Source of the DNA: Coccinella septempunctata
Taxonomy: Eukaryota > Arthropoda > Insecta > Coleoptera > Coccinellidae
Reading direction: 5' to 3'
Assembly (NCBI RefSeq): GCF_907165205.1
Contig: NC_058189.1
Coordinates: forward strand, 35,056,270 to 35,120,269
DNA: 64,000 nucleotides
The notes below the pieces were generated by a model. It searched no databases. It was not told the origin of the DNA and saw only the letters and a program-made list of their open reading frames with translations. The translations under genes and the position numbers were made by a program. Positions 12,643 through 24,601 of this stretch are shown here, in pieces. Each line of letters starts with the position of its first letter. Within the stretch, counting starts at the first letter, position 1.

Positions 12643-14231
12643 AAGAGATAACGTCTCTGTTATCTGCTGGGTGGCCTTGGGTGATGTCTTCCATTTCTAC
12701 GTGTATGATTTTCCTTGGACTGTAGATTAACTCGGAGATCCTTGTTTTGTTCTTTATAACGAAGATGATTCCAAGAATTGTGAAACAGCACAATATCACA
12801 CTTGTAGACTGGTGAATGACCTGAGTTATTGGATGTAGGTACATGGGCTGGTCTGAAAGTTTTTCTGCTTCTTGAAGGATTGAAGTTGGTTCTTTCAGAT
12901 GCCTCAGGTGAAATTCAATTTTGTGGGTGGAGTTCAATGAAATTTTCGAAATGTTTTTGGCAGTTATTTCGAAAATCGGAACTGTGTCATCGTAGATGGA
13001 TTCTTCAATAATAATTCGGCAGGTGGAACTTAGAAGGTTGATTCCCTGGATTGATTTCCTGAATAGAATTCCATGGCAGTCTTCTAGTACTGTTTTGTTC
13101 TTTTTGAAGAGGGTCAGGAGCTGGTGATTCTTCAGCGGGTGGATGATGTTGAAGTCGTTGTTCACTAGTGTTGTTTGGCATCGACCTGGGGTTGACAGAA
13201 TGCATGCTTCCTTGGTAGGCTGTTGAAGGCAAAGCACCATCGAACTTCCCAATGTTGATTTGCATATTTCATTGGTCCAATATTCCTCGTTGTTGATTTT
13301 GATGGAATACGTCCTTGGCGGGATCACAGCAATATCTTGGGTATTGGGTACAGGGTAGATTCGGGAATATGAAGCAATTACTCGTTTGAGAATTGGGATT
13401 TTGAGAAGGAATGTGATAGTTTCCTCCGTTCCAATGACAGACATTTTTGCATATTCGATTATTTTGAAAAGATGAACATGATCAATTGGTGATAGTTGCT
13501 GTGTCTTATAAATTTTTTCAAGATATGTCCCGATGGAATAAAGTTCTTCAACTTTAATGACTTCTAAATTTGGAATTTCTCTCATTGCAAAACTTATAGT
13601 CCTTTCTAGCATTAATAAAGTGTTCAAGAGTGCTTGGGACTGAAGCATTTGGTATTCTACAATGATTCGAAATCCTTCGGTAGATTCAATATTCTGGAAT
13701 AATGCTTTAGTATGAATAATATTTTCGTTTAGCAGAGCCAAATCTTCTGAATATCTTTTTGACAAATGATTAGCAAAAGAAGTTAATTTATTTATCCTTT
13801 CGATTTCGGAAGATTTGCTGTTGTGAAGGCTTTCTAAATTTTCGTTAATAGTTTTCAGATCATCATCGTCTAGGTTACCTGTAATGAATTTAATACCTTT
13901 TCCGATGAAATTAGCCAAACCTCTTCTAACTTTTCTATTGACAAATTTTCGTAAGATTTGTTCGATTTGATCCAAATTCAAACTCAATTGGTGAAAAAGT
14001 CGACGGGGTAATTCATCGAATGTTTGGTCTTTCTGAAGGTCATTAAAATTATCGTTCAACTGATCGAAATTGTCTTGCAAATTGGTAATATTTATGAAGA
14101 AAAGAAAATTATGGTAATGATCAAGAATTTTGGCATGACTCAAAGGTTCTTCAAAGTATCCATTACTTTTTATTTCGTGGACCTGAAGGGCCTGGTTTGT
14201 TTGGGTCTGAATCAGGAGGATCAGCAGTATC
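12641..14231 (-). CDS. env: Envelope fusion protein (baculovirus F-like), main exon
   Basis: This exon encodes a membrane fusion glycoprotein for the particle surface. From the first long open stretch (14143) about 500 residues run to a TAA at 12641. They contain a furin-type basic site RKVRR followed by the glycine-rich fusion-peptide region with an LDDDDL run (near 13936-13850). This arrangement is characteristic of baculovirus F and errantivirus Env proteins. There is a cysteine-containing ectodomain, a hydrophobic membrane anchor close to the C-terminus (roughly residues 453-475) and a short cytoplasmic tail. No ATG opens the frame. It stays open upstream to a strong acceptor at 14232, overlapping the integrase end, and that upstream part is hydrophobic like a signal peptide. 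Splicing from the leader ATG at 19150-19148 keeps phase and gives about 534 residues in total. No internal stop or frameshift is seen. Confidence 0.85.
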
Positions 14232-14930
14232 CTGAAAAGAACAAACGTTTTTTCTTAGTTTTTTGACTTTTTGTATGTGCGCTGTTGTTTCTCTTGATTT
14301 TGTAGTTAGACCACTTATTTTGTTTTGTTGTTGCTGTTCAACAATAATTTTTTCGAAGGGTGGATCCGTTTTTCTCGGTCTGTTTCGTTCGACGTAAACT
14401 TCTGCTTGCTCTAAATTTGGAGGGTCATTTCGCTTTTCGTTCAGCTTGTTTAATGTTTTCTGAGCTTTGTTTTTATTTCGTTCGTAAATATGGTCAAAAA
14501 ATGGCAAAATTTCCTGTTTTCGTTTTTCGTTATACTGCTCATAAATAGTCATATTCAAATCAAATTCTGGTAATTTGTCGTATGGACCATAAAGTAAATG
14601 AAAAGGTGAATAACCAGTCGCTGAATGTATCGATTGATTATAAATTAATGTTGCTGTAATCATGAGATTAGCTGGATTTTCATTTGGGTTTTTCAATTTG
14701 AGAATTCTGAGTTTTTCCAAAATTGTTGAATGGAATCGTTCAATTGGAGAATTTGAGCTCGGATTGTTCACTGTTGTAAAATGTAGATTGATTTTGTTCA
14801 ATTTACAATACTCTGTGAAAGTCTTGTTCTGAAATTCTCGTCCTTCGTCACAAACAATCTTTTGTGGAATATTGTGATGTGAAAAATAATGACGTAATTT
14901 ATTGAGAATTGTTAAAGCAGCCTTTTAAAA
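14163..14930 (-). pseudogene. pol: Pol, distal part: integrase core and C-terminus, out of frame with the upstream part
   Basis: This continues the integrase begun in the upstream reading frame after a one-base shift near 14920-14935, next to TTTTAAAA. Visible are the second catalytic Asp in VCDEGREF and the catalytic Glu in SNSPIERFHST. A basic C-terminal extension (about 100 residues, Gln-rich then Pro-rich) ends at 14163, 68 bp inside the predicted env exon. The segment itself is open to its end, so the break is confined to the junction. Confidence 0.8.
14232..14246 (-). other. Predicted splice acceptor for env
   Basis: On the minus strand TTTGTTCTTTTCAG ends at 14232. The env frame downstream is open and begins with a run of Leu and Ile typical of a signal peptide. 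Confidence 0.6.
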
Positions 14931-17681
14931 GGTATGATTGCGCGTATTTTGAAAATAAATCAATTATTGTTAAAAACTTCGAATTTTGAAAAGAAAATGT
15001 ATCAATGTGGATTACTTCGAAAGGTCGCTTAGCTAGGAGGGGACCTGAAAATTTCAATTTATAAGAGTTTCTCTCGTATTTTGATTTAAGGCATAATTCG
15101 CATTTATTTATGATTTCTGTGATTTTATTCCTCATTTTTGGCCAATAGTATTTTTTCGATAATTGATTAAATGTTTCTGAAATACCATTATGGTTTTTAT
15201 CATGATATTCTGAAATGATTTCGACTTGATTCTCTTCACAAGGTACATCTAATAAAAGGGTGTTGCTTATATAAAGTTTCACGGAGTAATTGGAGGATTC
15301 TTTGCAAAATCTGATGAAAGGGAGTCGTAATTTATTATCTCTGAAAAATATTCCGTAAGATTCATTCGGTCTAAAAATTTCTTTGAAAAAAGTTGAAAAA
15401 TCATTTTCCATGAAATTTTGTCTTATTGTTATGTTGTAAGTATTTTTCTGAAAATTTTTTGTGAATTTTGAATTGTATTGTTCGCCAATATTTAGAATAA
15501 TTTTATTCGGATATATATTCACAGAAGATTCCGTGATTGGAATAACTTTTCCATTGTCTTCTTGAGTTGAATGAATGGTGGCATTAGAATCATTATTATT
15601 TGCTTCATGTTGATGATTGGGATCATCGTTATTTTGACGATTGTCTGGGGGGTTCAAAATATTTTCAAGTTCTTCATCACTTAGTACCGGAAGATCATTA
15701 ATATTAGGTAAAATTGAGGAAACTTCTATATTTAGGTCATTTTCTGATAATAAAGAGTCTTCATTTTCTCGGTTATTGATTTCAATTCGCGATAGGGCAT
15801 CCGCAACTTTATTTTCTTTTCCTTTTTTATGAATTATGTTGAAATCAAATTCATCAAGTTTCAATTTCCATCTTATGAGCCTGGAATTAGGTTCTTTTAT
15901 TTTATAAAGCCAAACAAGGGGATTATGATCAGTTTCTATTATGAAATTTTGTCCGTAGAGGTATGGTCGAAAATGTTTTGTTGAATCTAAAATTGAGAGG
16001 AGTTCTTTTTCTATGCTTGAATAATTTTTTTCGGCTGAATTTAGGGTTCTTGAATAATAGGCAACTGGGCGGTTGTCTTGTGATAATACACTTCCAATTG
16101 CAACATTTGAAGCATCTGTTGTTAATTTAAATGTTTTTTCAAAATCTGGATAAGCTAATATCGGAATTTTTGTCAATAATTCTTTACATAATTGAAAAGC
16201 ATTTACATAGTCGGGATCATCAATTTTAATTTTCGCTCTTTTCTTAAGGCATTTGGTCATGGGAGAAACTATGTGAGCAAAATTTTGAATGAATCGTCTG
16301 TAATAACCTATTAATCCTAAAAATGATATGATTTCCTTCGCTGTGCGTGGAATAGGGTACTTTTCAACAGCTTTCAGTTTAGAGGGATTCGGAGATATTC
16401 CGTCAGGAGTTATTAAGTGTCCTAAGAATTCGACATTTTTACTCAAAAATTCACATTTGTCAAGTTCAATTTTGAGGTTGAATTCTCTAATTTTTTCAAA
16501 AATTGATTTCAAATGGCAAATATGTTCTTGTAACGATTTTGAAAATACGACAATGCCATCCATGTAAACGAAACAAAACTTATGAAGATATTCTTTAAGT
16601 ACATTGTCCATTACGCGTTGAAATGTACTGGGTCCATTTTTCAATCCGTAGGGCATACGAAGATATTCGTAGTGACCATTATTCACGGTAAATGCAGTTT
16701 TTTCTATTGATTCCTCGTCCATTTCGATTTGGTGAAAGGCTTTTGCCATATCGAGTGTCGAAAAATAGCAACTTTTTCCTAAATTATCCAAAAATTTTTC
16801 TATTCGCGGGAGCGGATATTTATCCTCAATGGTTTTTTCATTTAAACGGCGATAATCAATGACCATACGATATTTCTTTTGGCCGGAAGCATCTTTCTTT
16901 TCGTCTACAATCCAAACTGGAGCACTGTAGGGTGAAATAGATGGACGAATGATATTATCATCTAAAAGTTTTTGAATTTGTTCTTGAATAATCTTTTTCA
17001 TGCTGTGAGGGTGTCTGAAAGATTTAACGTGAACGGGTTCTTCATCTTTCGTTCTTATTTTATGCTTGACAGTATTACTAAAAGAGAGATCGCAGTTTTC
17101 GTTATAGAAGATATTTTTGAATTTACTACAAAGTTTCAAAATTTCTCGTTTTTCTTCAGAATTCATGTGTTGCGTACGAATATTTTTTGAAAGTTTTAAT
17201 TTAGAATTTTCAATTTGAGGAGCACATATTTCTGTTTCAGATATTGATTTCACGGGTATTCTTTCCGAAAAGTTAATCTCTAAATTCCCGTTAATTGATT
17301 CTGAAATAGGAATTAGGCAAATACCATTTTTTGCTCGTGCTATACATTCTGGTGTTGAGAATTTTTTAAAATTAATTTCGGGTAGTAAAACGTCACCATT
17401 TTCTAGGGATACTGGAATTTTTACAAATGTTCTTGCTATAGTTTTATTTGGTTTAAGTTTATTCGTGGAGTACTCGAGGTTAAAAGGTATTTTCAAATTT
17501 TTCATTTCCAAAATGTGGTTTTGATAGTCAATCTTTGCACCTAATTTTTGCAAATCGGATGTTCCTAATAAAGCATCGAAATTTTTATGCCAGTCGACAA
17601 CATGTAAATGAATATTGTCGAGGATTCCTAATTCGTAAAACAGTGGAATATTGATGTTATCATCAGCGTTAATTGTATTTC

Positions 17682-17830
17682 CTAATCCGGATACACTGAA
17701 TTTGTGGCACCCGAGTCTATTAAAATTTTCAAATTTATTTTTGGAAGATAAATGTAAGGAAGTTTTGATTTTATTTTCAAGGAATTGAGATCTAAGTTCC
17801 TGGGGTTTCTGGAGGAGCTTCTTGAAAATT
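17682..17830 (-). other. Protease N-terminus in the gag -1 frame, ending at a premature stop
   Basis: Reading in the -1 frame relative to gag from the slippery site gives a protease-like start with the active-site tetrad DSGA (about 17722-17711). It ends at a TAG at 17684-17682. Downstream protease homology continues in another frame, so a single-base loss (or two-base gain) lies between about 17722 and 17684. Confidence 0.75.
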
Positions 17831-19084
17831 TTCATCCATTTCGTAATAATAATTCTCATCTTCTTCGGAAAAATTCATAACATTTTCTTCAGAATGTTCG
17901 GGTTCGTAAGATTCAGCTTCATGATCGATTACATCATCGGGTTTGAATTGTACGTTGAATAATTGTTTTTGTGGGAATTTCGAATTTCTGGTAGAAATCG
18001 ACATAGGCGTCGGTTTTGTATTTCTGGTCGAAATTGACATTGGTGTCGGTTCTGGATTCGATTTATAGATACTTGACCCTGGTTTAGTACCAAAAACTTC
18101 TTGATTTGTGAAAAATTTCTGATTATTTCTCAAAGGTTGATTATTTGGAAAAACAATGTTTGGTAAGTTTTGATTAGAGTTGCTATTGGAAAATCTTGTT
18201 GGTAAATTTTGATTGAAACTGTTATTAGAAAATCTAGGTAAATGATCATTATAATTTTGATTCTGTTTGAAATGAGGTTGTGCCAAAGGCTTCTTGGTTT
18301 CTTGGGATTTACGAAGAAATTCGGAATATTCCCATTCTTGTTTCCTGTTGTCATAAAATTTACATTTATTGATGCATTCTTCTAAGCTCTTCAACTCGAA
18401 ATTGCTTATATAGGATCTATAAGGTTCGAGTAATCCTGCTTGGAATGTTTTTAGTGACAATTTCTCTGCTTCGCATTTTTTATAAGTTAATAGATTTTGG
18501 TCTTGTATATTCAAAGAGAGGTGTTGTAAGAGATCACTCAGAGTTTTTGAAATTCGGCAATAATAATCTAAATAATTTTCGTGTCTTTTTTGGACGCATT
18601 GTGAAACCGCAGCAATTAATAGTTCTTCGTTCCTTTGATCTCCGTATCTCTGAAGGAGAGCACGTCTGATCGAAGGCCAATCCGTCGCATTTTGGAAAGA
18701 GATGAAGTCTCGTGCTTCATTTAAGATTTTCGAACGGATCGAAAAATTCAAGCAAAATTCGAGATCGGTTGTTAGTCTGCCACGTAAATGTAAGACTAAA
18801 TTATCTACCTCGTTTATGAAAATTGATAAATTTTTACCCGGTGAAAATTCTGGAATAGAATTAAGTAATAATTGGATGTCTTGTCTAGACATAGGGTCGG
18901 CTACTGTTGGGAGTGTTGGGGTGTTAGAAGAGTTTTGATTCATTTCGTTATTGAAATTTCTAATAGGATACGGCCGAAATCGATTATTCCTAAGTAAGCG
19001 TTCTTGAATATTATGAGAATTCAAAGATTCTAAAATTTCTGGCTCTTCAGCAATTATCTCTAATTGATGAGATGAGTCTGTCAT
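17792..19084 (-). CDS. gag: Gag structural protein
   Basis: A 430-codon frame with a true ATG at 19084, starting 228 nt inside the primer-binding site. The central part (about residues 75-260) has the Trp/Leu pattern of Ty3/gypsy capsid domains. The rest is Asn/Gln/Pro/Ser-rich and includes two near-identical copies of PTPMSISTRN (about residues 347-370). No CCHC zinc knuckle is present, as is usual for errantivirus Gag. The acidic C-terminus overlaps pol through the -1 slippery site. The frame is intact. Confidence 0.9.
   Translation of the reverse strand: MTDSSHQLEIIAEEPEILESLNSHNIQERLLRNNRFRPYPIRNFNNEMNQNSSNTPTLPTVADPMSRQDIQLLLNSIPEFSPGKNLSIFINEVDNLVLHLRGRLTTDLEFCLNFSIRSKILNEARDFISFQNATDWPSIRRALLQRYGDQRNEELLIAAVSQCVQKRHENYLDYYCRISKTLSDLLQHLSLNIQDQNLLTYKKCEAEKLSLKTFQAGLLEPYRSYISNFELKSLEECINKCKFYDNRKQEWEYSEFLRKSQETKKPLAQPHFKQNQNYNDHLPRFSNNSFNQNLPTRFSNSNSNQNLPNIVFPNNQPLRNNQKFFTNQEVFGTKPGSSIYKSNPEPTPMSISTRNTKPTPMSISTRNSKFPQKQLFNVQFKPDDVIDHEAESYEPEHSEENVMNFSEEDENYYYEMDENFQEAPPETPGT
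17825..17831 (-). other. -1 ribosomal frameshift site
   Basis: The heptamer A AAT TTT lies in the gag reading phase within codons GAA AAT TTT, 13 codons before the gag stop. It fits the X XXY YYZ slippery rule. A -1 slip here enters the frame that carries the protease DSGA motif. Confidence 0.7.
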
Positions 19085-19130
19085 CGAAATAAAGAATACT
19101 GGTGATATGGGAAATGTGGTGGAAAATAGG

Positions 19131-19150
19131 ACTTACACCAAGATTTGCAT
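19131..19150 (-). other. Leader ATG and splice donor for env mRNA
   Basis: On the minus strand an ATG at 19150-19148 is followed 14 nt later by GTAAGT (19136-19131), upstream of the gag ATG at 19084. Fourteen coding bases plus the exon at 14231 keep the env frame open. This supplies the start codon that the env exon lacks. Confidence 0.6.
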
Positions 19151-19312
19151 CCTAGGGTGGAACGTCCTTCCTTCTGGTCGAAGTGGGTTGGTGAAGTTTG
19201 GAATTTCGCACTAAGAGTTAAAACTCAACGGGGTTCCTCGAACAGTTTGTGTTCACTAGTGGAAACTATTTTCAGTTAGTTCGTTTCTTGAAAAAACCGA
19301 AAACCGTTGCGA

Positions 19313-19331
19313 AATCCTGTTCGCAGCGCCA
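19313..19331 (-). other. Primer binding site
   Basis: Directly inside the 5' LTR the minus strand reads TGGCGCTGCGAACAGGAT. It begins with TGG, complementary to a tRNA CCA end. It partly resembles serine tRNA ends, but I do not assign the tRNA. Confidence 0.75.
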
Positions 19332-19612
19332 ATTATGATTTTCGATCCGCAAACTCTGTTTTTAAAAAGAATTTTATTCTTTCAATTATAAATCACAATT
19401 TCGAAAAACTAAATGACTTTATAATTGGACAGAGCGGAAAGGAGTTACAAACAGAATGAATTCTAAAATGGAACTAAACTAGAATGTGTCTCTTTTCACA
19501 TGGAAACCTTGGATTCTGGAAGAATCCGAATCATCACTTTCTTCTCGGACTAACACTTTCCGCGAAGACGAAGCTGGCGTCAGCGTTCCAGTACGAGGAG
19601 CATCTCGTAATA
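19331..19612 (-). repeat. 5' LTR of the errantivirus-like element
   Basis: 282 bp, one difference from the other LTR. The outer end abuts the ATAT duplication at 19613-19616, after which the array unit resumes. Confidence 0.95.
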
Positions 19613-20340
19613 ATATGGTATAAGAGTGAAATCGATGAATTAATTACATATAACTCATTGCAGAGGAATTGTTTCATTATATTCAGTTCTGATTCCACCC
19701 TTAGCATATCGCTGCTTGATAGTCTGAAAGTATGGTAAGATTTTCAACATGAAATCAGTCCCTTCCTATGAAACTGAGCTGTCGCTTTTTTACAATGAGA
19801 CACTTGCATGTAATTTCACTGAATCTTATCAAATGAACGATATATAGTCCTTCTTATTCAATATATGCCGAAATTTTGGAATCATCCTATTCATCCTAGG
19901 CCCAATTTTGATTTTGGAATAATGAAAACAGCATAGAAAAAATGAAAATAACTCGTTGATGAGGGAATACATAATGGAGAAAAATAAAGAATACTAGTAT
20001 CATTGTTTTCATCTTCTCAAGTGGCGATAATAATAGAATAAAAATTCTATCTCAGACTGCACCGACTAATTATGAACTGCGGTGGACTTTTAGACAAGGC
20101 CAAAAGTTGTTCGAGTAGTGGGGATAACTACGACAAGCTCCCGACAGCGATTCGGTATATAAACCATCGCAGCTTAAGTGTTGCTCAGTGCTTGGGATTG
20201 CAGCAGCGCAAACGCTCTACTATTGACCACTTTGATGCTATTCTAGAACAATTGAGTTGGTCGATCGTCCAGTTTGTGTGCTCTCTCCTCGTGTACATTG
20301 GATATTTCTAGAGACTCAATCAAAACGCTTCGTTTTCAAT

Positions 20341-20586
20341 ATGGCGTCGAAATCTGAAAACTACTCGTACGAAATGTTCGAAGATGAAAATATTATAACC
20401 GAGAAGAATTTCCATCTCATTTCATCTAGTAGGCGTTCGGATCGATGCATTATGATATCAGGAGTTGAAAACGCTGGTAGAAGAAGACTTGAGTTAGGTA
20501 GAAATATTTATGAACCAAGAATTACTCCGCAAGATCTCGAAGTTCTGCTCTCTGAGCCATTTTGCTCGATACAAGAACAATATTGA
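20341..20586 (+). CDS. Array gene copy 11
   Basis: Intact; G16E, T23N and V50L, plus a silent CCT to CCG at Pro63. The most diverged intact copy in this block. Confidence 0.45.
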   Translation: MASKSENYSYEMFEDENIITEKNFHLISSSRRSDRCIMISGVENAGRRRLELGRNIYEPRITPQDLEVLLSEPFCSIQEQY

Positions 20587-21340
20587 GGAGGGGAATTTCA
20601 TCACGGACATATCATTTAGTTGACTAGATGATCAAAAAATTGGACGAGGATGAATCACCATCACTCATTTATTCAATAAAAATTCAAGTATAATAACCAC
20701 AATTTGCATAGATTTTTGTTTCCTTTTCACTCCAAAGTGAAGTGATATTCGATTATTTGCAATTTCGAGTATATAAGAATATATACTTTGACATCAAATG
20801 TCAGAAATATTCGAATTTTCGAGACGACTGCTATTCTCCAGGTTTGTCCTCTCTTCAAAACATAGTTGTTTTGACTTTTCAGGAATCAAGATCAGAGTGT
20901 CTCTTTTCTATGAAATGCATATGGTATAAGAGTGAAATCGATGAATTAATTACACATAACCCATTGCAGAGGAATTGTTTCATTATATTCAGTTCTGATT
21001 CCACCCTTAGCATATCGCTGCTTGATAGTCTGAAAGTATGGTAAGATTTTCAACATGAAATCAGTCCCTTCCTATGAAACTGAGCTGTCGCCTTTTCACA
21101 ATGAGACACTTGCATGTAATTTCACTGAATCTTATCAAATGAACGATATATAGTCCTTTTTATTCAATATATGCCGAAATTTTGGAATCATCCTATTCAT
21201 CTTAGGCCCAATTTTGATTTTGGAATAATGAAAACAGCATAGAAAAAATGAAAATAACTCGTTGATGAGGGACTACATAATGGAGAAAAATAAAGAATAC
21301 TAGTATCATTCTTCATAGTTCATGTCCATGCTGATTTAAT

Positions 21341-21465
21341 ATTAATAAAATTCACAGGGAATTGGACAATAGTTTATTCTCAAAGTACTTATAGCGAAAC
21401 GTCGGCGATGTTATAAGTACTTTGAGAATAAACTATTGTCAAATTCCCTGTGAATTTTATTAATA
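21341..21465. mobile_element. Hairpin insertion 1 (inverted repeat, 53 bp arms)
   Basis: Arms run from ATTAATAAAATTCACAGGG to its complement around a GAAACGTCGGCGAT loop; a base change at the loop edge shortens the pairing. About 30 nt of non-palindromic sequence (21311-21340) precedes it. ACTAGTATCATT is repeated on both sides of the whole insert, with four extra bases (ATGT) before the right copy in this unit. Confidence 0.85.
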
Positions 21466-21816
21466 TGTACTAGTATCATTGTTTTCATCTTCTCAAGTGG
21501 CGATAATAATAGAATAAAAATTCTATCTCAGACTGCACCGACTAATTATGAACTGCGGTGGACTCTTAGACAAGGCCAAAAGTTGTTCGAGTAGTGGGGA
21601 TAACTACGACAAGCTCCCGACAGCGATTCGGTATATAAACCATCGCAGCTGAAGTGTTGCTCAGTGCTTGGGATTGCAGCAGCGCAAACGCTCTACTATT
21701 GACCACTTTGATACTATTCTAGAACAATTGAGTTGGTCGATCGTCCAGTTTGTGTGCTCTCTCCTCGTGTACATTGGATATTTCTAGCGACTCAATCAAA
21801 ACGCTTCGTTTTCAAT

Positions 21817-22062
21817 ATGGCGTCGAAATCTGAAAACTACTCGTACGAAATGTTCGAAGATGGAAATATTATAACCGAGAAGACTTTCCATCTCATTTCA
21901 TCTAGTAGGCGTTCGGATCGATGCATTATGATATCAGGAGTTGAAAACGCTGGTAGAAGAAGAGTTGAGTTAGGTAGAAATATTTATGAACCAAGAATTA
22001 CTCCTCAAGATCTCGAAGTTCTGCTCTCTGAGCCATTTTGCTCGATACAAGAACAATATTGA
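21817..22062 (+). CDS. Array gene copy 12
   Basis: Intact and identical to the consensus protein. The upstream ORF start is lost (ATA near 21711). Confidence 0.45.
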   Translation: MASKSENYSYEMFEDGNIITEKTFHLISSSRRSDRCIMISGVENAGRRRVELGRNIYEPRITPQDLEVLLSEPFCSIQEQY

Positions 22063-22944
22063 GGAGGGGAATTTCATCACGGACATATCATTTAGTTGAC
22101 TAGATGATCAAAAAATATGACGAGGATGAATCAGCATCACTCATTTATTCAATAAAAATTCAAGTATAATAACCACAATTTGCATAGATTTTTGTTTCCT
22201 TTTCACTCCAAAGTGGAGTGATATTCGCATTTGCTATTTCGAGTATATAAGCATATATACTTCGACATCAAATGTCAGAATTATTCGAATTTTCGAGACG
22301 ACTGCTATTCTCCAGGTTTGTCCTCTCTTCAAAACATTGTTGTTTTGACTTTTCAGGAATCAAGATCAGAGTGTCTCTTTTCTATGAATTGCATAGAGTA
22401 TAAGAGTGAAATCGATGAATTAATTACACATAACTCATTGCAGAGGAATTGTTTCATTAGATTCAGTTCTGATTCCACCCTTAGCATATCGCTGCTTCGG
22501 CTGCTTGATAGTCTGAAAGTATGGTAAGATTTTCAACATCAAATCAGTCCCTTCCTATGAAACTGAGCTGTAGCTTTTTTACAATGAGACACTTGCATGT
22601 AATTTCACTGAATCTTATCAAATGAACGATATATAGTCCTTCTTATTCAATATATGCCGAAATTTTGGAATCATCCTATTCATCCTAGGCCCAATTTTGA
22701 TTTTGAAATAATGAAAACAGCATAGAAAAAATGAAAATAACTCGTTGATGAGGAACTACATAATGGAGAAAAATAAAGAATACTAGTATCATTGTTTTCA
22801 TCTTCTCAAGTGGCGATAATAATAGAATAAAAATTCTATCTCAGACTGCACCGACTAATTATGAACTGCGGTGGACTTTTAGACAAGGCCAAAAGTTGTT
22901 CGAGTAGTGAGGATAACTACGACAAGCTCCCGACAGCGATTCGG

Positions 22945-22952
22945 TATAGAAA
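22945..22952 (+). promoter_or_regulatory. Altered TATA box of copy 13
   Basis: Reads TATAGAAA instead of TATATAAA; the TCAGT initiator is unchanged. Confidence 0.5.
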
Positions 22953-23129
22953 CCATCGCAGCTTAAGTGTTGCTCAGTGCTTGGGATTGCAGCAGCGCAA
23001 ACGCTCTACTATTGACCACTTTGATGCTATTCTAGAACAATTGAGGTGGTCGATCGTCCAGTTTGTGTGCTCTCTCCTCGTGTACATTGGATATTTCTAG
23101 CGACTCAATCAAAACGCTTCGTTTTCAAT

Positions 23130-23375
23130 ATGGCGTCGAAATCTGAAAACTACTCGAACGAAATGTTCGAAGATGGAAGTATTATAACCGAGAAGACTTT
23201 CCATCTCATTTCATCTAGTAAGCGTTCGGATCGATGCATTATGATATCAGGAGTTGAAAACGCTGGTAGTAGAAGAGTTGAGTTAGGTAGAAATATTTAT
23301 GAACCAAGAATTACTCCTCAAGATCTCGAAGTTCTGCTCTCTGAGCCATTTTGCTCGATACAAGAACAATATTGA
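23130..23375 (+). CDS. Array gene copy 13
   Basis: Intact; Y10N, N17S, R31K and R47S. Confidence 0.45.
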   Translation: MASKSENYSNEMFEDGSIITEKTFHLISSSKRSDRCIMISGVENAGSRRVELGRNIYEPRITPQDLEVLLSEPFCSIQEQY

Positions 23376-24129
23376 GGAGGGGAATTTCATCACGGACATA
23401 TCATTCAGTTGACTAGATGATCAAAAAATTGGACGAGGATGAATCACCATCACTCATTTATTCAATAAAAATTCAAGTATAATAACCACAATTTGCATAG
23501 ATTTTTGTTTCCTTTTCACTCCAAAGTGAAGTGATATTCGATTATTTGCAATTTCGAGTATATAAGAATATATACTTTGACATCAAATGTCAGAATTATT
23601 CGAATTTTCGAGACCACTGCTATTCTCCAGGTTTGTCCTCTCTTCAAAACATAGTTGTTTTGACTTTTCAGGAATCGAGATCAGAGTGTCTCTTTTCTAT
23701 GAATTGCATATGGTATAAGAGTGAAATCGATGAATTAATTACACATAACCCATTGCAGAGGAATTGTTTCATTATATTCAGTTCTGATTCCACCCTTAGC
23801 ATATCGCTGCTTGATAGTCTGAAAGTATGGTAAGATTTTCAACATGAAATCAGTCCCTTCCTATGAAACTGAGCTGTCGCTTTTTTACAATGAGACACTT
23901 GCATGTAATTTCACTGAATCTTATGAAATGAACGATATATAGTCCTTTTTATTCAATATATGCCGGAATTTTGGAATCATCCTATTCATCCTAGGCCCAA
24001 TTTTGATTTTGGAATGATGAAAACAGCATAGAAAAATTGAAAATAACTCGTTGATGAGGGACTACATAATTGAGAAAAATAAAGAATACTAGTATCATTC
24101 TTCATAGTTCATGTCCATGCTGATTCAAT

Positions 24130-24253
24130 ATTAATAAAATTCACAGGGAATTGGACAATAGTTTATTCTCAAAGTACTTATAACGAAACGTCGGCGATGT
24201 TATAAGTACTTTGAGAATAAACTATTGTCCAATTCCCTGTGAATTTTATTAAT
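24130..24253. mobile_element. Hairpin insertion 2
   Basis: 124 bp with 55 bp arms and a 14 nt loop GAAACGTCGGCGAT; the arms pair almost perfectly. The insert as a whole starts at 24100. Confidence 0.85.
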
Positions 24254-24416
24254 ACTAGTATCATTGTTTTCATCTTCTCAAGTGGCGATAATAATAGAAT
24301 AAAAATTCTATCTCAGACTGCACCGACTAATTATGAACTGCGGTGGACTTTTAGACAAGGCCAAAAGTTGTTCGAGTAGTGAGGATAACTACGACAAGCT
24401 CCCGACAGCGATTCGG

Positions 24417-24424
24417 TATAGAAA
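24417..24424 (+). promoter_or_regulatory. Altered TATA box of copy 14
   Basis: TATAGAAA, the same change as in copy 13, so the two units share an ancestor. Confidence 0.5.
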
Positions 24425-24601
24425 CCATCGCAGCTTAAGTGTTGCTCAGTGCTTCGGATTGCAGCAGCGCAAACGCTCTACTATTGACCACTTTGATGCT
24501 ATTCTAGAACAATTGAGGTGGTCGATCGTCCAGTTTGTGTGCTCTCTCCTCGTGTACATTGGATATTTCTAGCGACTCAATCAAAACGCTTCGTTTTCAA
24601 T

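Larger units (their letters stand above)
14899..17859 (-). pseudogene. pol: Pol polyprotein: RT, RNase H and integrase N-terminus, with broken protease
   Basis: The frame is open for about 980 codons, though its first ATG lies inside gag and is not a real start. In order: the distal half of the aspartic protease (FDALLG near residue 94), RT with FSTLDMAKAF near 370 and the active-site motif reading YMDG near 433, RNase H (TTDAS near 583), and the integrase zinc-binding H-H-C-C region near 885-925. The first integrase Asp (HIDTFS) is near 953. Three defects are visible. The protease active-site DSGA triad lies in a different frame that stops at 17684-17682. The second Asp of the RT YxDD motif is Gly (GGC at 16557-16555). 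The frame is lost near 14930, in the middle of integrase. As assembled it cannot encode a complete active Pol. Confidence 0.9.
12350..19612 (-). mobile_element. Errantivirus-like Ty3/gypsy endogenous retrovirus, full length, probably defective
   Basis: A 7263 bp provirus read on the minus strand lies inside the array, flanked by the 4 bp duplication ATAT (12346-12349 and 19613-19616). The uninterrupted target in sister units is GCATATGGTATAAG. From 5' to 3' on the minus strand it has an LTR, a tRNA-type primer site, gag, a -1 shift, protease, RT, RNase H, integrase, env, a polypurine tract and an LTR. The order pol-env, the F-like env and ATAT target duplications are known features of insect errantiviruses such as the 17.6/297 group. 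The two LTRs differ at a single site that I could find, so insertion is recent. Even so, pol has two frameshifts and a changed RT active-site residue. Confidence 0.95.
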